In this document: positions 6,753 to 14,278 of the stretch, piece after piece
Numbering within the stretch: the stretch's first letter is position 1
Layout of the letters: each line of letters starts with the position of its first letter
From: an uncultured Eubacteriales bacterium
Lineage (GTDB): Bacteria > Bacillota > Clostridia > Oscillospirales > Ruminococcaceae
Assembly: GCA_900318545.1 (NCBI GenBank)
Contig: ONLC01000034.1
Location: 1 to 15,997 of the forward strand
DNA: 15,997 nucleotides
Direction: 5' to 3'
Notes under the pieces: model-generated
Seen by the model: the letters and a program-made list of their open reading frames with translations, nothing else
Database searches by the model: none
Told to the model about the DNA's origin: nothing
Made by a program: the position numbers and the translations under genes

Positions 6753-7061
6753 TTATTTCTTTGAAAGTATAAATTCCTTCATGGCTTCCTTAGGTCTGAA
6801 GCCTACAGCCATATCAACGAGCTCTCCGTTCTTGAAAATGCCTACCGCAGGTATGCTCTGTATACCGAACTGAGCAGCACACTCATCGTTCTCGTCAACA
6901 TCGCAGGAGAAGAACTCTACATCGTCAAGCTCCTCTGCAAGCTCCTCGATCACAGGTGCGAGCATTCTGCATGGACCGCACCATGTTGCGTTAAAGTCAA
7001 CCACTGCGTACTCGGAAGCCTTTACAGCCTCAATATTGTTATTCTCTATTACCTTTACCAT
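6753..7061 (-). CDS. trxA: Thioredoxin
   Basis: A 102-residue dithiol carrier of the cytoplasm. Seen: the active site WCGPC at 27-31 after the strand VVDFNAT, the cis-proline segment SIPAVGIFKNGE, and a C-terminal helix, so a complete single-domain thioredoxin of the usual length. It accepts electrons from a reductase and passes them to target disulfides, here most plausibly the peroxidase encoded two genes upstream. AGGAG precedes the ATG. Its own promoter (7150-7178) and a leader hairpin (7089-7137) lie in the 113-base gap behind the reductase gene, so trx and ohrR can be expressed apart from the upstream genes. OhrR follows after 19 bases. Confidence 0.97.
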   Translation of the reverse strand: MVKVIENNNIEAVKASEYAVVDFNATWCGPCRMLAPVIEELAEELDDVEFFSCDVDENDECAAQFGIQSIPAVGIFKNGELVDMAVGFRPKEAMKEFILSKK

Positions 7062-7088
7062 AGTTATCTCTCCTTTGTTTTATATAAG

Positions 7089-7137
7089 GGTCGGAGCAGG
7101 CAAGGGATATGAGGAGGTTCATGCCTGCTTGCCGACC
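7089..7137 (-). promoter_or_regulatory. Long hairpin in the thioredoxin 5' leader
   Basis: On the minus strand a 6-bp plus 7-bp stem (GGTCGG and AGCAGGC with their complements), interrupted only by a two-base CA bulge, encloses a 21-base loop. No T-run follows, so it is not a simple terminator. The loop contains CCTCCT, which could pair over five bases with AGGAG of the trx ribosome site. A role in message stability or translation control is inferred. Confidence 0.55.
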
Positions 7138-7149
7138 TGCTTCACTTTT

Positions 7150-7178
7150 ATAATACTATATCTGTTGATGATTGTCAA
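7150..7178 (-). promoter_or_regulatory. Sigma-A promoter of trx-ohrR
   Basis: Minus strand TTGACA (7173-7178) and TATTAT (7150-7155) with a 17-bp spacer. The -35 box contains the TGA stop (7175-7177) of the reductase gene. The expected start near 7143 gives a leader of about 80 bases holding the 7089-7137 hairpin. Confidence 0.8.
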
Positions 7179-8041
7179 CCGTTTTTCTGCTTTTCCATAA
7201 GATACGTCACAGCTGATAGAGCCGCCACATTTCCCTGACCTGCTGCCTTTACGTACTGATAAGGCTTTCCTGCAATATCACCGCAGGCGAAGAGCCCGGG
7301 CAGGTTTGTTTTCATATTAAGGTCTACCTTGATGTGAGCGCCGTCAGTCTCAACTCCCGGAACGAGCTTGTCGGGCATTACAGCATCTCTGAGAACAAAC
7401 ACGCAGGATACCTCATACACGCCCTTATCGGTTTTAAGTGCTGTTACGCTCTTCTCGCCGACTATCTCAGCAGGCTTTTCTCTGACTATTTCAATGTTTT
7501 CTCTCTCCTCGGGTAGCTCCTTACCCATCGGCACATAGATGACCTTCTCAACTATCTCCGAGAGAAACTCGGCTTCCTCGGGAGCCTCATTGCTGTAGCC
7601 CAGTACAGCGACTGTCTTTCCCTTGTAGAGCCTTGCATCACAGGTAGCACAGTAGCTTACTCCTCGCCCGAGGTACTTATCCTCACCCGGCAGTGCCTTG
7701 CCCTGCACAACTCCCGAAGCAACTATCACAGAGCTTGCCTCGATCATATCCTCACCTGCCTGCAATGAGAAGTACTCTCCCATTGCATACACAGCGCTGA
7801 CCTGCTTCTGAGTGATCTCTATCCCTAGGTCAGAAAGCTGGGCTTTAAGCTTCTCAGCAAAATCTGCACCGCTTATCTGCGAAAGCCCGGGGTAGTTATC
7901 TATCCTGTGAGCCTTAGAAAGCTTTGCGCTTATATCACTGCTGCCTAGCAGAATGATCTCTTTATTCCTTATTTTAGCCGTTATCGCTGCGGATATTCCC
8001 GCAGGCCCCGTACCGATTATTGCAATATCGTATCTTGACAT
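7175..8041 (-). CDS. Thioredoxin reductase-like flavoprotein, probably ferredoxin-dependent (FFTR type)
   Basis: Seen: 288 residues with the FAD dinucleotide motif GTGPAG at 10-15, the redox pair CATC (Cys131, Cys134) and the second FAD motif FACGDIAG at 251-258. The central domain is degenerate for NADPH: where NADPH enzymes have GGGxSAxEEA this protein has GYSNEAPEEA (148-157), and the HRR-type motif that grips the NADP phosphate is missing after the next strand (KVIYVPMGK). Known: clostridial flavin-dependent thioredoxin reductases of this kind lack NADPH motifs and take electrons from reduced ferredoxin. Inferred: this enzyme reduces the adjacent thioredoxin with ferredoxin electrons. It lies 20 bases after the peroxidase gene and shares its promoter. 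The alternative, an NADPH enzyme with a divergent site, is less likely. Confidence 0.9.
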   Translation of the reverse strand: MSRYDIAIIGTGPAGISAAITAKIRNKEIILLGSSDISAKLSKAHRIDNYPGLSQISGADFAEKLKAQLSDLGIEITQKQVSAVYAMGEYFSLQAGEDMIEASSVIVASGVVQGKALPGEDKYLGRGVSYCATCDARLYKGKTVAVLGYSNEAPEEAEFLSEIVEKVIYVPMGKELPEERENIEIVREKPAEIVGEKSVTALKTDKGVYEVSCVFVLRDAVMPDKLVPGVETDGAHIKVDLNMKTNLPGLFACGDIAGKPYQYVKAAGQGNVAALSAVTYLMEKQKNG

Positions 8042-8061
8042 AAGCTCACCTGTTTCTGTAG

Positions 8062-8607
8062 TTATCCTATAAGCTCAGCCACAAGCTTTTCAAGTGCCTT
8101 CATATCCTTAGTAGGCTCGAACCTTGCGACTACGTTGCCTTCTCTGTCAACAACAAACTTAGTAAAGTTCCACTTGATATCGGGATTGTTCTTATAGTCT
8201 TTATCCCTTGCCTTGCACATAGCCGACATAGCAATAGCCTTTGGCCCCTTTCCGAAGCCCTCAAAGCCCTTTTGGCTCTTGAGATACTTGAAAAGCTCTA
8301 TAGCATTTTCGCCGTTTACATCAGACTTTTTCATCTGAGGGAACTGCGTATTGTATTTCAGAGTGCAGAACTCGTGGATCTCCTCATCAGTACCGGGAGT
8401 CTGTCCTGCAAACTGGTTGCAGGGAACATCTACTATCTCAAGACCCTTGTCGTGGTACTTCTCATACATCTCCTCAAGAGGCTTATACTGAGGAGTAAAG
8501 CCGCAGCCAGTTGCTGTGTTTACTATCACAATGACCTTTCCCTTATAGTCAGCCATTGATACGTCTTCACCCTTGTTGTTCTTAACGCTGATATCATAAA
8601 TGCTCAT
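8062..8607 (-). CDS. Glutathione peroxidase family protein, probably thioredoxin-dependent
   Basis: Reduces hydrogen peroxide or organic hydroperoxides in the cytoplasm. Seen: 181 residues with peroxidatic Cys35 in NTATGCGFTPQY (a TGC codon, not selenocysteine TGA), Gln69 in CNQFAGQTPGT, and Trp and Asn in KWNFTKFVVD, completing the catalytic tetrad. Cys81 in HEFCTLKY matches the resolving cysteine of thioredoxin-dependent plant and insect members, so thioredoxin rather than glutathione is the likely donor; the thioredoxin gene is in the same operon. It is the first gene of the operon, with AGGAGG upstream of the ATG, a promoter at 8668-8696 and OhrR-like operator dyads between promoter and start codon. 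Clostridium acetobutylicum has a comparable thioredoxin, reductase and peroxidase gene group. Confidence 0.95.
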   Translation of the reverse strand: MSIYDISVKNNKGEDVSMADYKGKVIVIVNTATGCGFTPQYKPLEEMYEKYHDKGLEIVDVPCNQFAGQTPGTDEEIHEFCTLKYNTQFPQMKKSDVNGENAIELFKYLKSQKGFEGFGKGPKAIAMSAMCKARDKDYKNNPDIKWNFTKFVVDREGNVVARFEPTKDMKALEKLVAELIG

Positions 8608-8630
8608 AATGTTTTCCTCCTTTGGATTTT

Positions 8631-8662
8631 TGCAATCTGATTGTGTACAATTTAATATTGCA
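8631..8662 (-). promoter_or_regulatory. Tandem OhrR-like operator dyads
   Basis: On the minus strand TGCAAT-ATTAA-ATTGTA is followed by ACAAT-CAG-ATTGC, two abutting inverted repeats with CAAT/ATTG halves. The Bacillus subtilis OhrR operator is built on TACAATT/AATTGTA inverted repeats. The sites begin 5 bases downstream of the -10 box and cover the expected transcription start, where a repressor would block. Assignment to OhrR is inferred. Confidence 0.6.
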
Positions 8663-8667
8663 AATTC

Positions 8668-8696
8668 AATATAACATATTATTCCCGAGTTGTCAA
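8668..8696 (-). promoter_or_regulatory. Sigma-A promoter of the gpx-reductase-trx-ohrR operon
   Basis: Minus strand TTGACA (8691-8696) and TATATT (8668-8673) with a 17-bp spacer. The leader carries the operator dyads at 8631-8662 and the AGGAGG ribosome site of the peroxidase gene. Confidence 0.82.
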
Positions 8697-8727
8697 GTCT
8701 TATTCTGCGATTTTACATTTTGTTCAC

Positions 8728-8759
8728 AAAAAGCCCCTCACCGTATATTCGGTGAGGGG
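8728..8759 (-). terminator. Rho-independent terminator of the transglutaminase-like gene
   Basis: A perfect 10-bp stem (CCCCTCACCG with its complement at 8734-8743 and 8750-8759), with a six-base AT loop, is followed on the minus strand by a run of five T. It lies 8 bases beyond the stop codon of the secreted protein gene and insulates it from the gpx promoter. Confidence 0.93.
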
Positions 8760-8767
8760 ATAAAAGC

Positions 8768-10708
8768 TTATTTGTATCTGTTCTTGTTGTTTATTCTGTA
8801 TCTTCCGGAAACGTACAGCGGGTCAGAATACTTGGCGCAGAAGAAATAGTGTGTGTCTCCCGACCAGTAATACTCCATGTTAGTGTCGAAGATATAGTTC
8901 TGAGTGCCTCTCTTTATCGTAGCCCACCAGTGAGGACCGATCTTTCCTCCTGACTGATTTACAGTACCCTGTATCAGGTTCATATCGTAGCCGAGATATC
9001 TCATTACAGCAACGAAGGCTCCGTTGAAGCCGTCGCACTGAGCTTCTCTCTTTACGAATACATGATATACGGGTCTTGACCAGTCTATCTTGGAGTAGTC
9101 GTTCTGATAGTTGGTATGATTAACGATGTAATCATAGGTATACATGGCCTTCTGGTAATTCGACCAGCCTGACTTGAAATGCGTGCTTGCGAATTTCTTA
9201 ACAAGGTTCCACTCACTGTCGGGGATAGTCCTGTAAGAAGTCGTTGTTTTTGCGCCTGTTACGTTGTAGATCTTATAAGTCCTTGAAACCGAAGATCTCA
9301 GCAGGCCGTTGAAACGTGAGGTCTTATCCTGAGTGCCCATATTGTTTGACTCTCTGGAATAAACGGTCTTGCCGTTCACCGTTTTGTAGGTGCGCACAAG
9401 GTACCTGTAGTCAGTATCATTGCTGAGCCCCGTGATATAGAGCTGAGTATCGTTCTTGCCCATGAGCTTATAGCGTTTATAAGTGCCTGAATCCCGGTCG
9501 AACCTCATAAGCTCATAGCCGTCGATGCCTGTTACCTTGCTCCACTTTACAAGGCAGGTTTTCTCGCCTGTTGCCATAGTTACGGTAGTATGCGGCGGCA
9601 GAGTAGTCGTATTAATAATGTTTGAGTAGCTGCCGTACTTGGTAGAGCCGTTCTGGGTGTAGTAAGCTCTTACCTTGAATTTATACGCTGTAGCATACTG
9701 CAGCCCTGAGTTTGCATAAGCTGTGTTCTTGGTGCTCCCCACGAGGACATATTGCTTTTTTGCAGCGTCGTATCTGTAGAGCTGATAACCTGCGGCTCCC
9801 GGAACGCTGTTCCAGCTGACCTTGATAGTTTTTTCTCCTTGCAAAGCAGAAACGCCTGCGGGTCTGCCTATCGTCTGCATGAAGGTAAAGGTCTTTCTGC
9901 CCGAATAATTGCCTTTGAATGTAATAGTTCCCGTACCTGTGCCGATGGAATTGTTGTTCTTATATGAGATAGTGTAGTCATCATATATTTTCAGCTTCTT
10001 TCCGTCAAGAGTGACGGTCGGCTCGGGACAGTATTCCCAGCCGTCATAGGCTTTTGACTTTATTCCTGTGACCACAGCAGATGAAGCATTCTTCTGGTTT
10101 ATCCTGTAGCTGCCCGAAAGGTAGCCGCTGTAGTTGCCCTTTCCGTAGAAATACGCATAGTAGGTGCCAACATCATATTCATCCCATTCGATGCTGGAGA
10201 ACTCAGCGTCATAGTCAACTCCCTCAACGAGAGTTTTTCCGCCCAGTTTTACAACAGCAGCAGGCTTTACCGCAGTGCCCGTATAAGTAAGTGAGGGCAC
10301 CGATACAGAGCCGTTGCTCAGATCAGCCTGATAAATGTAGTAGCCTACCTCTGTCTGCTGACCTGCATAAACGCCGAGACCCTTTATAACAGCTGTTTTT
10401 TCGCCTGCATTCGGGTCACTGTCCGCAGTGACAGTGTAATCAACGCCTTCTTTAAGGTCATCACCTGTGTAATAATTGTAAGCAGTTATAGAGGGCTTCA
10501 CAGGAGAACCTGTGTAGATGTGCTCGCCGTCATCGGCATAAAAAGAGCAGTAATCAAAGCTCAGCGCCCACTCCTCATCGGAGCTTTCATATGTCTGTAT
10601 GCTTACGGTCTCTGACTCGGACAGCTCATTTGCAGCGGCACAGATGCCTGTTGTCCCTGCTGCAAGTGAAAGAGCAAACAGCCAGCTGAGAAGTCTTTTT
10701 CCTTTCAT
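8768..10708 (-). CDS. Secreted transglutaminase-like protein with beta-sandwich repeats and two FN3 domains
   Basis: Seen: 646 residues. A signal peptide (about 1-25, ending CAAA) marks export. Three related repeats of about 75 residues follow (roughly 55-127, 135-204 and 212-278), each with YTG or a similar start, KP or EP, G-x-L/K, DYT and a GxGxYxG end. Then come two fibronectin type III-like domains (about 283-367 and 373-456) with the W-x-x-V-x-G-x-x-GY-x-L pattern. The C-terminal domain carries a transglutaminase/cysteine protease triad: Cys558 (REAQCDGFNGAF), His593 (GPHWWATI) and Asp608 (FDTN). Such domains cross-link or cleave amide bonds in surface proteins. The gene has its own promoter and terminator, with AGGAAG before the ATG. 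No sorting signal or dockerin is visible, so the protein is probably released or held by its repeats. The substrate is unknown. Confidence 0.9.
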   Translation of the reverse strand: MKGKRLLSWLFALSLAAGTTGICAAANELSESETVSIQTYESSDEEWALSFDYCSFYADDGEHIYTGSPVKPSITAYNYYTGDDLKEGVDYTVTADSDPNAGEKTAVIKGLGVYAGQQTEVGYYIYQADLSNGSVSVPSLTYTGTAVKPAAVVKLGGKTLVEGVDYDAEFSSIEWDEYDVGTYYAYFYGKGNYSGYLSGSYRINQKNASSAVVTGIKSKAYDGWEYCPEPTVTLDGKKLKIYDDYTISYKNNNSIGTGTGTITFKGNYSGRKTFTFMQTIGRPAGVSALQGEKTIKVSWNSVPGAAGYQLYRYDAAKKQYVLVGSTKNTAYANSGLQYATAYKFKVRAYYTQNGSTKYGSYSNIINTTTLPPHTTVTMATGEKTCLVKWSKVTGIDGYELMRFDRDSGTYKRYKLMGKNDTQLYITGLSNDTDYRYLVRTYKTVNGKTVYSRESNNMGTQDKTSRFNGLLRSSVSRTYKIYNVTGAKTTTSYRTIPDSEWNLVKKFASTHFKSGWSNYQKAMYTYDYIVNHTNYQNDYSKIDWSRPVYHVFVKREAQCDGFNGAFVAVMRYLGYDMNLIQGTVNQSGGKIGPHWWATIKRGTQNYIFDTNMEYYWSGDTHYFFCAKYSDPLYVSGRYRINNKNRYK

Positions 10709-10731
10709 AAACAGCTTCCTTTCATATTTTT

Positions 10732-10774
10732 ATAACAATACTGTCAATTCTTTTAATAACAATACTGTCAATTC
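10732..10774 (-). repeat. Two 19-bp direct repeats at the transcription start of the transglutaminase-like gene
   Basis: The 19 bases at 10732-10750 recur exactly at 10756-10774, a 24-base period. Each copy contains ACAATACTGT, a near-perfect dyad (ACA-n-TA-n-TGT). Both copies lie downstream of the -10 box, across the start site and leader, as a repressor operator would. Confidence 0.7.
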
Positions 10775-10775
10775 A

Positions 10776-10804
10776 ATTATACATCAGTTATCCCGAATTG
10801 TCAA
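10776..10804 (-). promoter_or_regulatory. Fully consensus sigma-A promoter of the transglutaminase-like gene
   Basis: Minus strand TTGACA (10799-10804), a 17-bp spacer and TATAAT (10776-10781): both boxes match consensus at every base. The TGA stop of mfd (10801-10803) lies within the -35 box. So strong a promoter would be expected to need repression, and the direct repeats at 10732-10774 are candidate operators. Confidence 0.85.
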
Positions 10805-13800
10805 ATCCTGAAAGCCATTACCGCCTCACGCATAAGGTCGGGGGTCTTTTCTTTTTTGTCGAGCTTTATCACAAAATAGGGCTTTTCGGAATCATTGAAC
10901 TTGATCCTGTTTCCGTAAAGCTTACAGAGCTTTGCTATTTGCTGCGGCTCACAGTCGGTGATGTAGAAGTAGAGGTTTTCGCCCCTCTGGGCTATCTCCT
11001 TTATGCCCATTTTAGCGGCAGAGTTTCTCGTCAGTGCAACATTTATAAGACCTGCCACAGCCTTGGGCGGGTCGCCGTAGCGGTCGATAAGCTCATCGAG
11101 CACATCACGGGAGTCCTCTTCATTCATAATAGAGGCTATTTTTCTGTAGCAGTCTATCCTTTGGGAGTTGTTTTCTATATAGCTTTCGGGAATATATGCA
11201 TCAATCGCTATGTCCACAAGGCAGTCCTCGGGTGAGGGCGGCAGCTCCTCTCCCTTAGCCTGTGCAACAGCCTCGTTCAGAAGCCTTATATACATATCAT
11301 AACCGACGGCCTCCATGTGGCCGTGCTGCTGACCGCTGAGTATCGAGCCTGCGCCTCTGATTTCAAGGTCACGAAGCGCTATCCTGAAGCCCGAGCCGAA
11401 CTGTGTGAACTCTCTTATAGCGTCGAGCCTTTTGGCTGCGATCTCTGTCAGCACTTTTCCTCTTCTGAAGGTGAAATACGCAAACGCTCTCCTGTTTGAG
11501 CGTCCTACACGCCCTCGCAATTGATATAGCTGTGAAAGCCCCAGCCTGTCGGAGTCCTCAATAATGAGGGTGTTTACATTCTGAACATCAACACCTGTTT
11601 CTATGATAGTTGTGCAGATAAGCACATCAATCTCACGGTCGCATAGCTGTCTCCATATCTCGGAGAGCTCATTTTCGGGCATCTGTCCGTGAGCGACAGC
11701 TATTCTAGCCTCGGGGAGAGCCTCGGCAAGCTTGTGAGCTGTCAGCATTATGCTCTCGACCCTGTTATATATATAGTAAACCTGACCGCCCCTTCTGAGC
11801 TCCTTCTGTATTGCATTTACTACCACTCCGAGGTTATATTCAATAACATAGGTCTGCACAGGGTAGCGGTCAACAGGCGGCTCTTCGATGACGGACATAT
11901 CTCTGATACCGCTCATAGCCATATTGAGGGTTCTCGGTATCGGTGTTGCAGAGAGGGTAAGCACGTCAACACCCTTGAAAAGCTCCTTGAAGCGCTCCTT
12001 CTGGGCAACTCCGAAGCGCTGCTCCTCATCTATTATGACAAGCCCCAAGTCCTTGAAGGCAACGTCCTTCTGGACAAGGCGGTGAGTGCCAATTATAAGG
12101 TCGATAGTGCCTCTGTTCACCTCACGGACTATTTTTGCCTGCTCCTTTGGCTTGCGAAAGCGTGAAAGCAGCTCAATATTCACGGGGAAGTGCCCGAAGC
12201 GTTTTATAGCCGTCTGGTAATGCTGCCATGCAAGAACTGTAGTCGGGCAGAGGAGAGCCGCCTGCTTGCCGTCGAGCATACACTTGAAGGCTGCCCTCAG
12301 GGCTACCTCTGTTTTGCCGAAGCCAACATCTCCGCAGAGCAGTCTGTCCATTGGAACAGGCTTTTCCATATCGGACTTGATCTCGCTTATTGAGCGGAGC
12401 TGATCCTCGGTTTCCTCGTAGTCGAAGCGTTCCTCAAACTCAGCCTGCCAGTCATTATCTGGCGAGAAGGCATAGCCCTTTGCCGCCTGCCGTTTTGCGT
12501 ACAGCTCGGTGAGCTCCTTTGCCATATCCTTCACAGCGGAGCGAACCTTATTTCGGGTGCGTTTCCATTCGTTGGTGTTAAGCTTATTGAGCTTTACGCT
12601 GTCATCGTCGCCTGCTCCGATGTATCGGGAAACAAGGTCAAGCTGAGTTACAGGCACATAAAGCACGTCTGTTCCTGCGTATTTTATAGTGATATAGTCC
12701 TTGGTCGAGCCGTTTGTTTCTATGCTTTTTATGCCGTCAAACTTGCCTATGCCGTACATAGCGTGAACTACAAGGTCATTTCGCCTTATGTCGGAAAGGC
12801 TTTTTATTTCTTCTCCTGCCTTGTGTCTGTAGCGGCGTTTTTTAGAAGCCATAGTTTTCTGCTGAGTTATGACAGCAAGCTTTACATCAGGGTAGTCAAA
12901 GCCGCCCGAGAGAGAGCCTGTTCTTACATAAACACGGCCTGCGGTTATCTCGCTGTCCTCATCAAGGGGATAGGCGTCTATTCCTTCATCGGTGAGGTCT
13001 TTTATGATGATAGGCTTTGTTTTCTCGGAGCCTGCAAGAAGCACTGTGCAGTAGCCCTGTGAGCAGAGGTCTTTGAGCTCCTCATCAAGAGTGGCTATAT
13101 TTCCGCCCCAGGTAGAGGTCTGCCGGCAGTTTGAGGTGATAAGCTTCTTAAATCTTAATCCGTTGTTTGAACGCATAAAGCTGTCAAGAAAGACGGCTCT
13201 TTTTTCGAGAACTGCCTTTTCAACCTGAGTCAGGTCGATGTAAAAGCCCATAAGCTTCGGGAAGAGGATACCCTCCTCAAGCAGGTTTTTAATATCCTCG
13301 GAGAGCTGAGAGAGTACGGCTCTGCCTTTGTCAAGACAGTTTGAGTACTCACACACTGCAGCAATACCCGATTCAAAGTAGTCAAATATAGTGTATGTTC
13401 TGTCATAGCATACAGAGTAGTACTTGTCAAGGTCTGTGAGAAGAAGCCCTGCATCAATAGCCTCGATATCACGGCTGATAGAGAGCTTTATTTTATCTGC
13501 CTGTTTGCCCCTTGCCGATGAAGAAAGCTTTTGCAGCTTTTCCTTCAGTTCCTCCCTGTCGGGGAAGATTATCTCCAGAGCAGGGAATACGGTAACGCTT
13601 TTCAGGCTGTTTGTCCTGCGCTGTGACTGCGTATCAAAATAGGACAGTGAGTCAACCTCATCGCCCCAGAGCTCAAGCCTTATAGGTCTGCTTTCCTGAA
13701 CGGGGAAGATATCAATTATCGAGCCCCTGTGCGAGAATTGCGCCTGCCCCTCGACCTGATCGGTGCGGGTATAGCCTGCGGCAACAAGCCTTCTCAGCAG

Positions 13801-14250
13801 CTCCTCCATATCGACAGTGCTGCCTTCGCTTATTTCAAAGGAGTACTCCTTCAGAGCCTTCGGAGGCATAGCCGCCTGTAAGCAGGCCTCGATGCCGGCA
13901 CAGCAAACAGAGGCTTTCCCCTGCATAAGCTGAGAGAGAGCCTCTATTCTTTTGTGTTCGTACTCACGGGAGATGCCTTCCATAAGGGCGAAGTTCAGAT
14001 CCTTTGCAGGGTAGAACACAGCTAGCTGCTGTCCTGACATTTCGTTTATGTCCTGAGCCATTCTCAGTGCGTGAGCTTCATCATCGCATATCACAAGCAC
14101 GGGAGATATCCTACTGAGTCCAAGTACAGTATGTGCCTTATGAATATTCGACACACCCGACAGCGACACTGGGGTATAGCCTTTGAGCACGCAGTTTATA
14201 ATATCCTTGCAAAACGGCAGTTGAGCCGCCATTCTTTCAAATATATTCAT
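10801..14250 (-). CDS. mfd: Transcription-repair coupling factor Mfd
   Basis: An ATP-driven translocase that pushes stalled RNA polymerase off damaged DNA and recruits UvrA. Seen: 1149 residues, the usual full length. The N-terminal UvrB-like module includes HRGSIIDIFP and PIRLELWGDEVDS. A CarD-like RNA polymerase-binding domain lies at about 485-560 (RRNDLVVHAMYGIGKF). The helicase core has Walker A GDVGFGKTE at 640-648, the DEEQ box at 741-744 and late motifs such as QLRGRVGRS. A TRCF C-terminal domain ends the protein. Pth is the next gene upstream, as in Bacillus subtilis, where the small fin gene also lies between; here a repeat element occupies that gap. The ribosome site before the ATG is weak (GGGG). 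No promoter was identified, so transcription may start in the gap or read through from pth. Confidence 0.98.
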   Translation of the reverse strand: MNIFERMAAQLPFCKDIINCVLKGYTPVSLSGVSNIHKAHTVLGLSRISPVLVICDDEAHALRMAQDINEMSGQQLAVFYPAKDLNFALMEGISREYEHKRIEALSQLMQGKASVCCAGIEACLQAAMPPKALKEYSFEISEGSTVDMEELLRRLVAAGYTRTDQVEGQAQFSHRGSIIDIFPVQESRPIRLELWGDEVDSLSYFDTQSQRRTNSLKSVTVFPALEIIFPDREELKEKLQKLSSSARGKQADKIKLSISRDIEAIDAGLLLTDLDKYYSVCYDRTYTIFDYFESGIAAVCEYSNCLDKGRAVLSQLSEDIKNLLEEGILFPKLMGFYIDLTQVEKAVLEKRAVFLDSFMRSNNGLRFKKLITSNCRQTSTWGGNIATLDEELKDLCSQGYCTVLLAGSEKTKPIIIKDLTDEGIDAYPLDEDSEITAGRVYVRTGSLSGGFDYPDVKLAVITQQKTMASKKRRYRHKAGEEIKSLSDIRRNDLVVHAMYGIGKFDGIKSIETNGSTKDYITIKYAGTDVLYVPVTQLDLVSRYIGAGDDDSVKLNKLNTNEWKRTRNKVRSAVKDMAKELTELYAKRQAAKGYAFSPDNDWQAEFEERFDYEETEDQLRSISEIKSDMEKPVPMDRLLCGDVGFGKTEVALRAAFKCMLDGKQAALLCPTTVLAWQHYQTAIKRFGHFPVNIELLSRFRKPKEQAKIVREVNRGTIDLIIGTHRLVQKDVAFKDLGLVIIDEEQRFGVAQKERFKELFKGVDVLTLSATPIPRTLNMAMSGIRDMSVIEEPPVDRYPVQTYVIEYNLGVVVNAIQKELRRGGQVYYIYNRVESIMLTAHKLAEALPEARIAVAHGQMPENELSEIWRQLCDREIDVLICTTIIETGVDVQNVNTLIIEDSDRLGLSQLYQLRGRVGRSNRRAFAYFTFRRGKVLTEIAAKRLDAIREFTQFGSGFRIALRDLEIRGAGSILSGQQHGHMEAVGYDMYIRLLNEAVAQAKGEELPPSPEDCLVDIAIDAYIPESYIENNSQRIDCYRKIASIMNEEDSRDVLDELIDRYGDPPKAVAGLINVALTRNSAAKMGIKEIAQRGENLYFYITDCEPQQIAKLCKLYGNRIKFNDSEKPYFVIKLDKKEKTPDLMREAVMAFRI

Positions 14251-14278
14251 AAAAACCCCATTCTTTAATTAGTTAAAA

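Noticed and set aside
7062..7120. A short frame starting ATG in the loop of the trx leader hairpin and overlapping the trx start (MNLLISLACSDP).
   Set aside because: It has no proper ribosome site and only about 27 codons, and nothing supports it beyond an open frame. It could be a leader peptide but is more likely chance.
8500..8510. Possible selenocysteine in the peroxidase active site.
   Set aside because: The active-site codon is TGC (Cys35), not TGA, and no insertion element is needed.
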